Shown: positions 39,574 through 39,622 of the stretch, piece after piece
How the letters are laid out: each line of letters opens with the position of its first letter
How positions within the stretch are numbered: the stretch's first letter is position 1
Origin: an uncultured Prevotella sp.
GTDB lineage: Bacteria; Bacteroidota; Bacteroidia; Bacteroidales; Bacteroidaceae
Length of the DNA stretch: 39,622 bases
Assembly: GCA_945834405.1 (NCBI GenBank)
Contig: CAMAHD010000006.1
Coordinates: forward strand, 1-39,622
Reading direction: 5' to 3'
The notes under the pieces: model-generated
Told to the model about the DNA's origin: nothing
Databases searched by the model: none
Seen by the model: only the letters and a program-made list of their open reading frames with translations
Position numbers and translations under genes: made by a program

Positions 39574-39622
39574 TACGCCTGCAGGGGGTCGAACCCTGGA
39601 CACCCTGATTAAGAGTCAGGTG
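39574..39622 (-). tRNA. tRNA-Lys, anticodon CTT, 3' part only
   Basis: The window end cuts this gene. Visible on the minus strand are anticodon stem CCTGA/TCAGG with loop CTCTTAA (anticodon CTT at 39611-39613), T stem CAGGG/CCCTG with loop TTCGACC, the 3' acceptor strand CAGGCGT and discriminator A. CCA is not encoded. The 5' half lies beyond 39622. Confidence 0.92.

Overview
The window looks like chromosomal DNA of a Prevotella/Segatella-type Bacteroidota. The reasons are: promoters of the TTG-N19/20-TAnnTTTG type and no purine-rich ribosome binding sites; TonB receptors and surface lipoproteins; families largely restricted to this phylum (DUF4301, DUF4465); a protein ending in the short GTVRKVLVK-like tail common in Prevotella secreted proteins; and a xylA-xylB pair. 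I see no insertion sequence, phage, integrase or CRISPR array.

Layout. (1) 199-7722, minus strand: a vitamin B12 uptake operon. A promoter and a cobalamin riboswitch lead into btuB, a BtuG-like surface propeller lipoprotein with an extra C-terminal domain, a secreted DUF4465 protein, a BtuF-like binding lipoprotein and a BtuC-like permease. No BtuD ATPase follows within the 198 bases left. (2) 7952-13654, plus strand: a tripartite efflux operon (TolC, MacA-like adaptor, MacB-type ATPase and permease), then a 41-codon ORF that looks like the stub of a lost sensor kinase, then a LytTR response regulator. (3) 13655-20912, minus strand: a tightly spaced run of DUF4301 protein, BadF-type sugar kinase, DUF486 membrane protein, xylulokinase, xylose isomerase and an FAD-dependent oxidoreductase. 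(4) 20993-23834, plus strand: a RelA-type (p)ppGpp synthetase with a damaged hydrolase motif, plus a HEAT-like protein whose last codons lie in a perfect 13-bp hairpin. (5) 23887-26223, minus strand: a lone TonB receptor whose promoter abuts its start codon. (6) 26291-38838, minus strand: eight closely packed genes behind one clear promoter. They encode a triple zinc-ribbon protein, a membrane Ser/Thr kinase, a four-module AAA+ ATPase with a zinc ribbon, a zinc-ribbon FHA protein and a PP2C phosphatase, followed by metA, a U32 (RlhA-like) protein and a zinc-ribbon membrane lipoprotein. (7) 38878-39622: tRNA-Gly(CCC) with promoter and terminator, a degenerate 23-bp tandem repeat array, and the 3' part of a minus-strand tRNA-Lys(CTT) with its terminator.

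The best candidate for an undescribed system is the kinase / AAA+ / FHA / PP2C / zinc-ribbon cassette at 30161-38838. It holds a complete threonine-phosphorylation circuit (writer, reader, eraser) built around a large AAA+ machine, and zinc ribbons recur across its members. No secretion-system structural genes lie beside it, so what it controls is unknown. All assignments come from reading motifs by eye; no database search was run.
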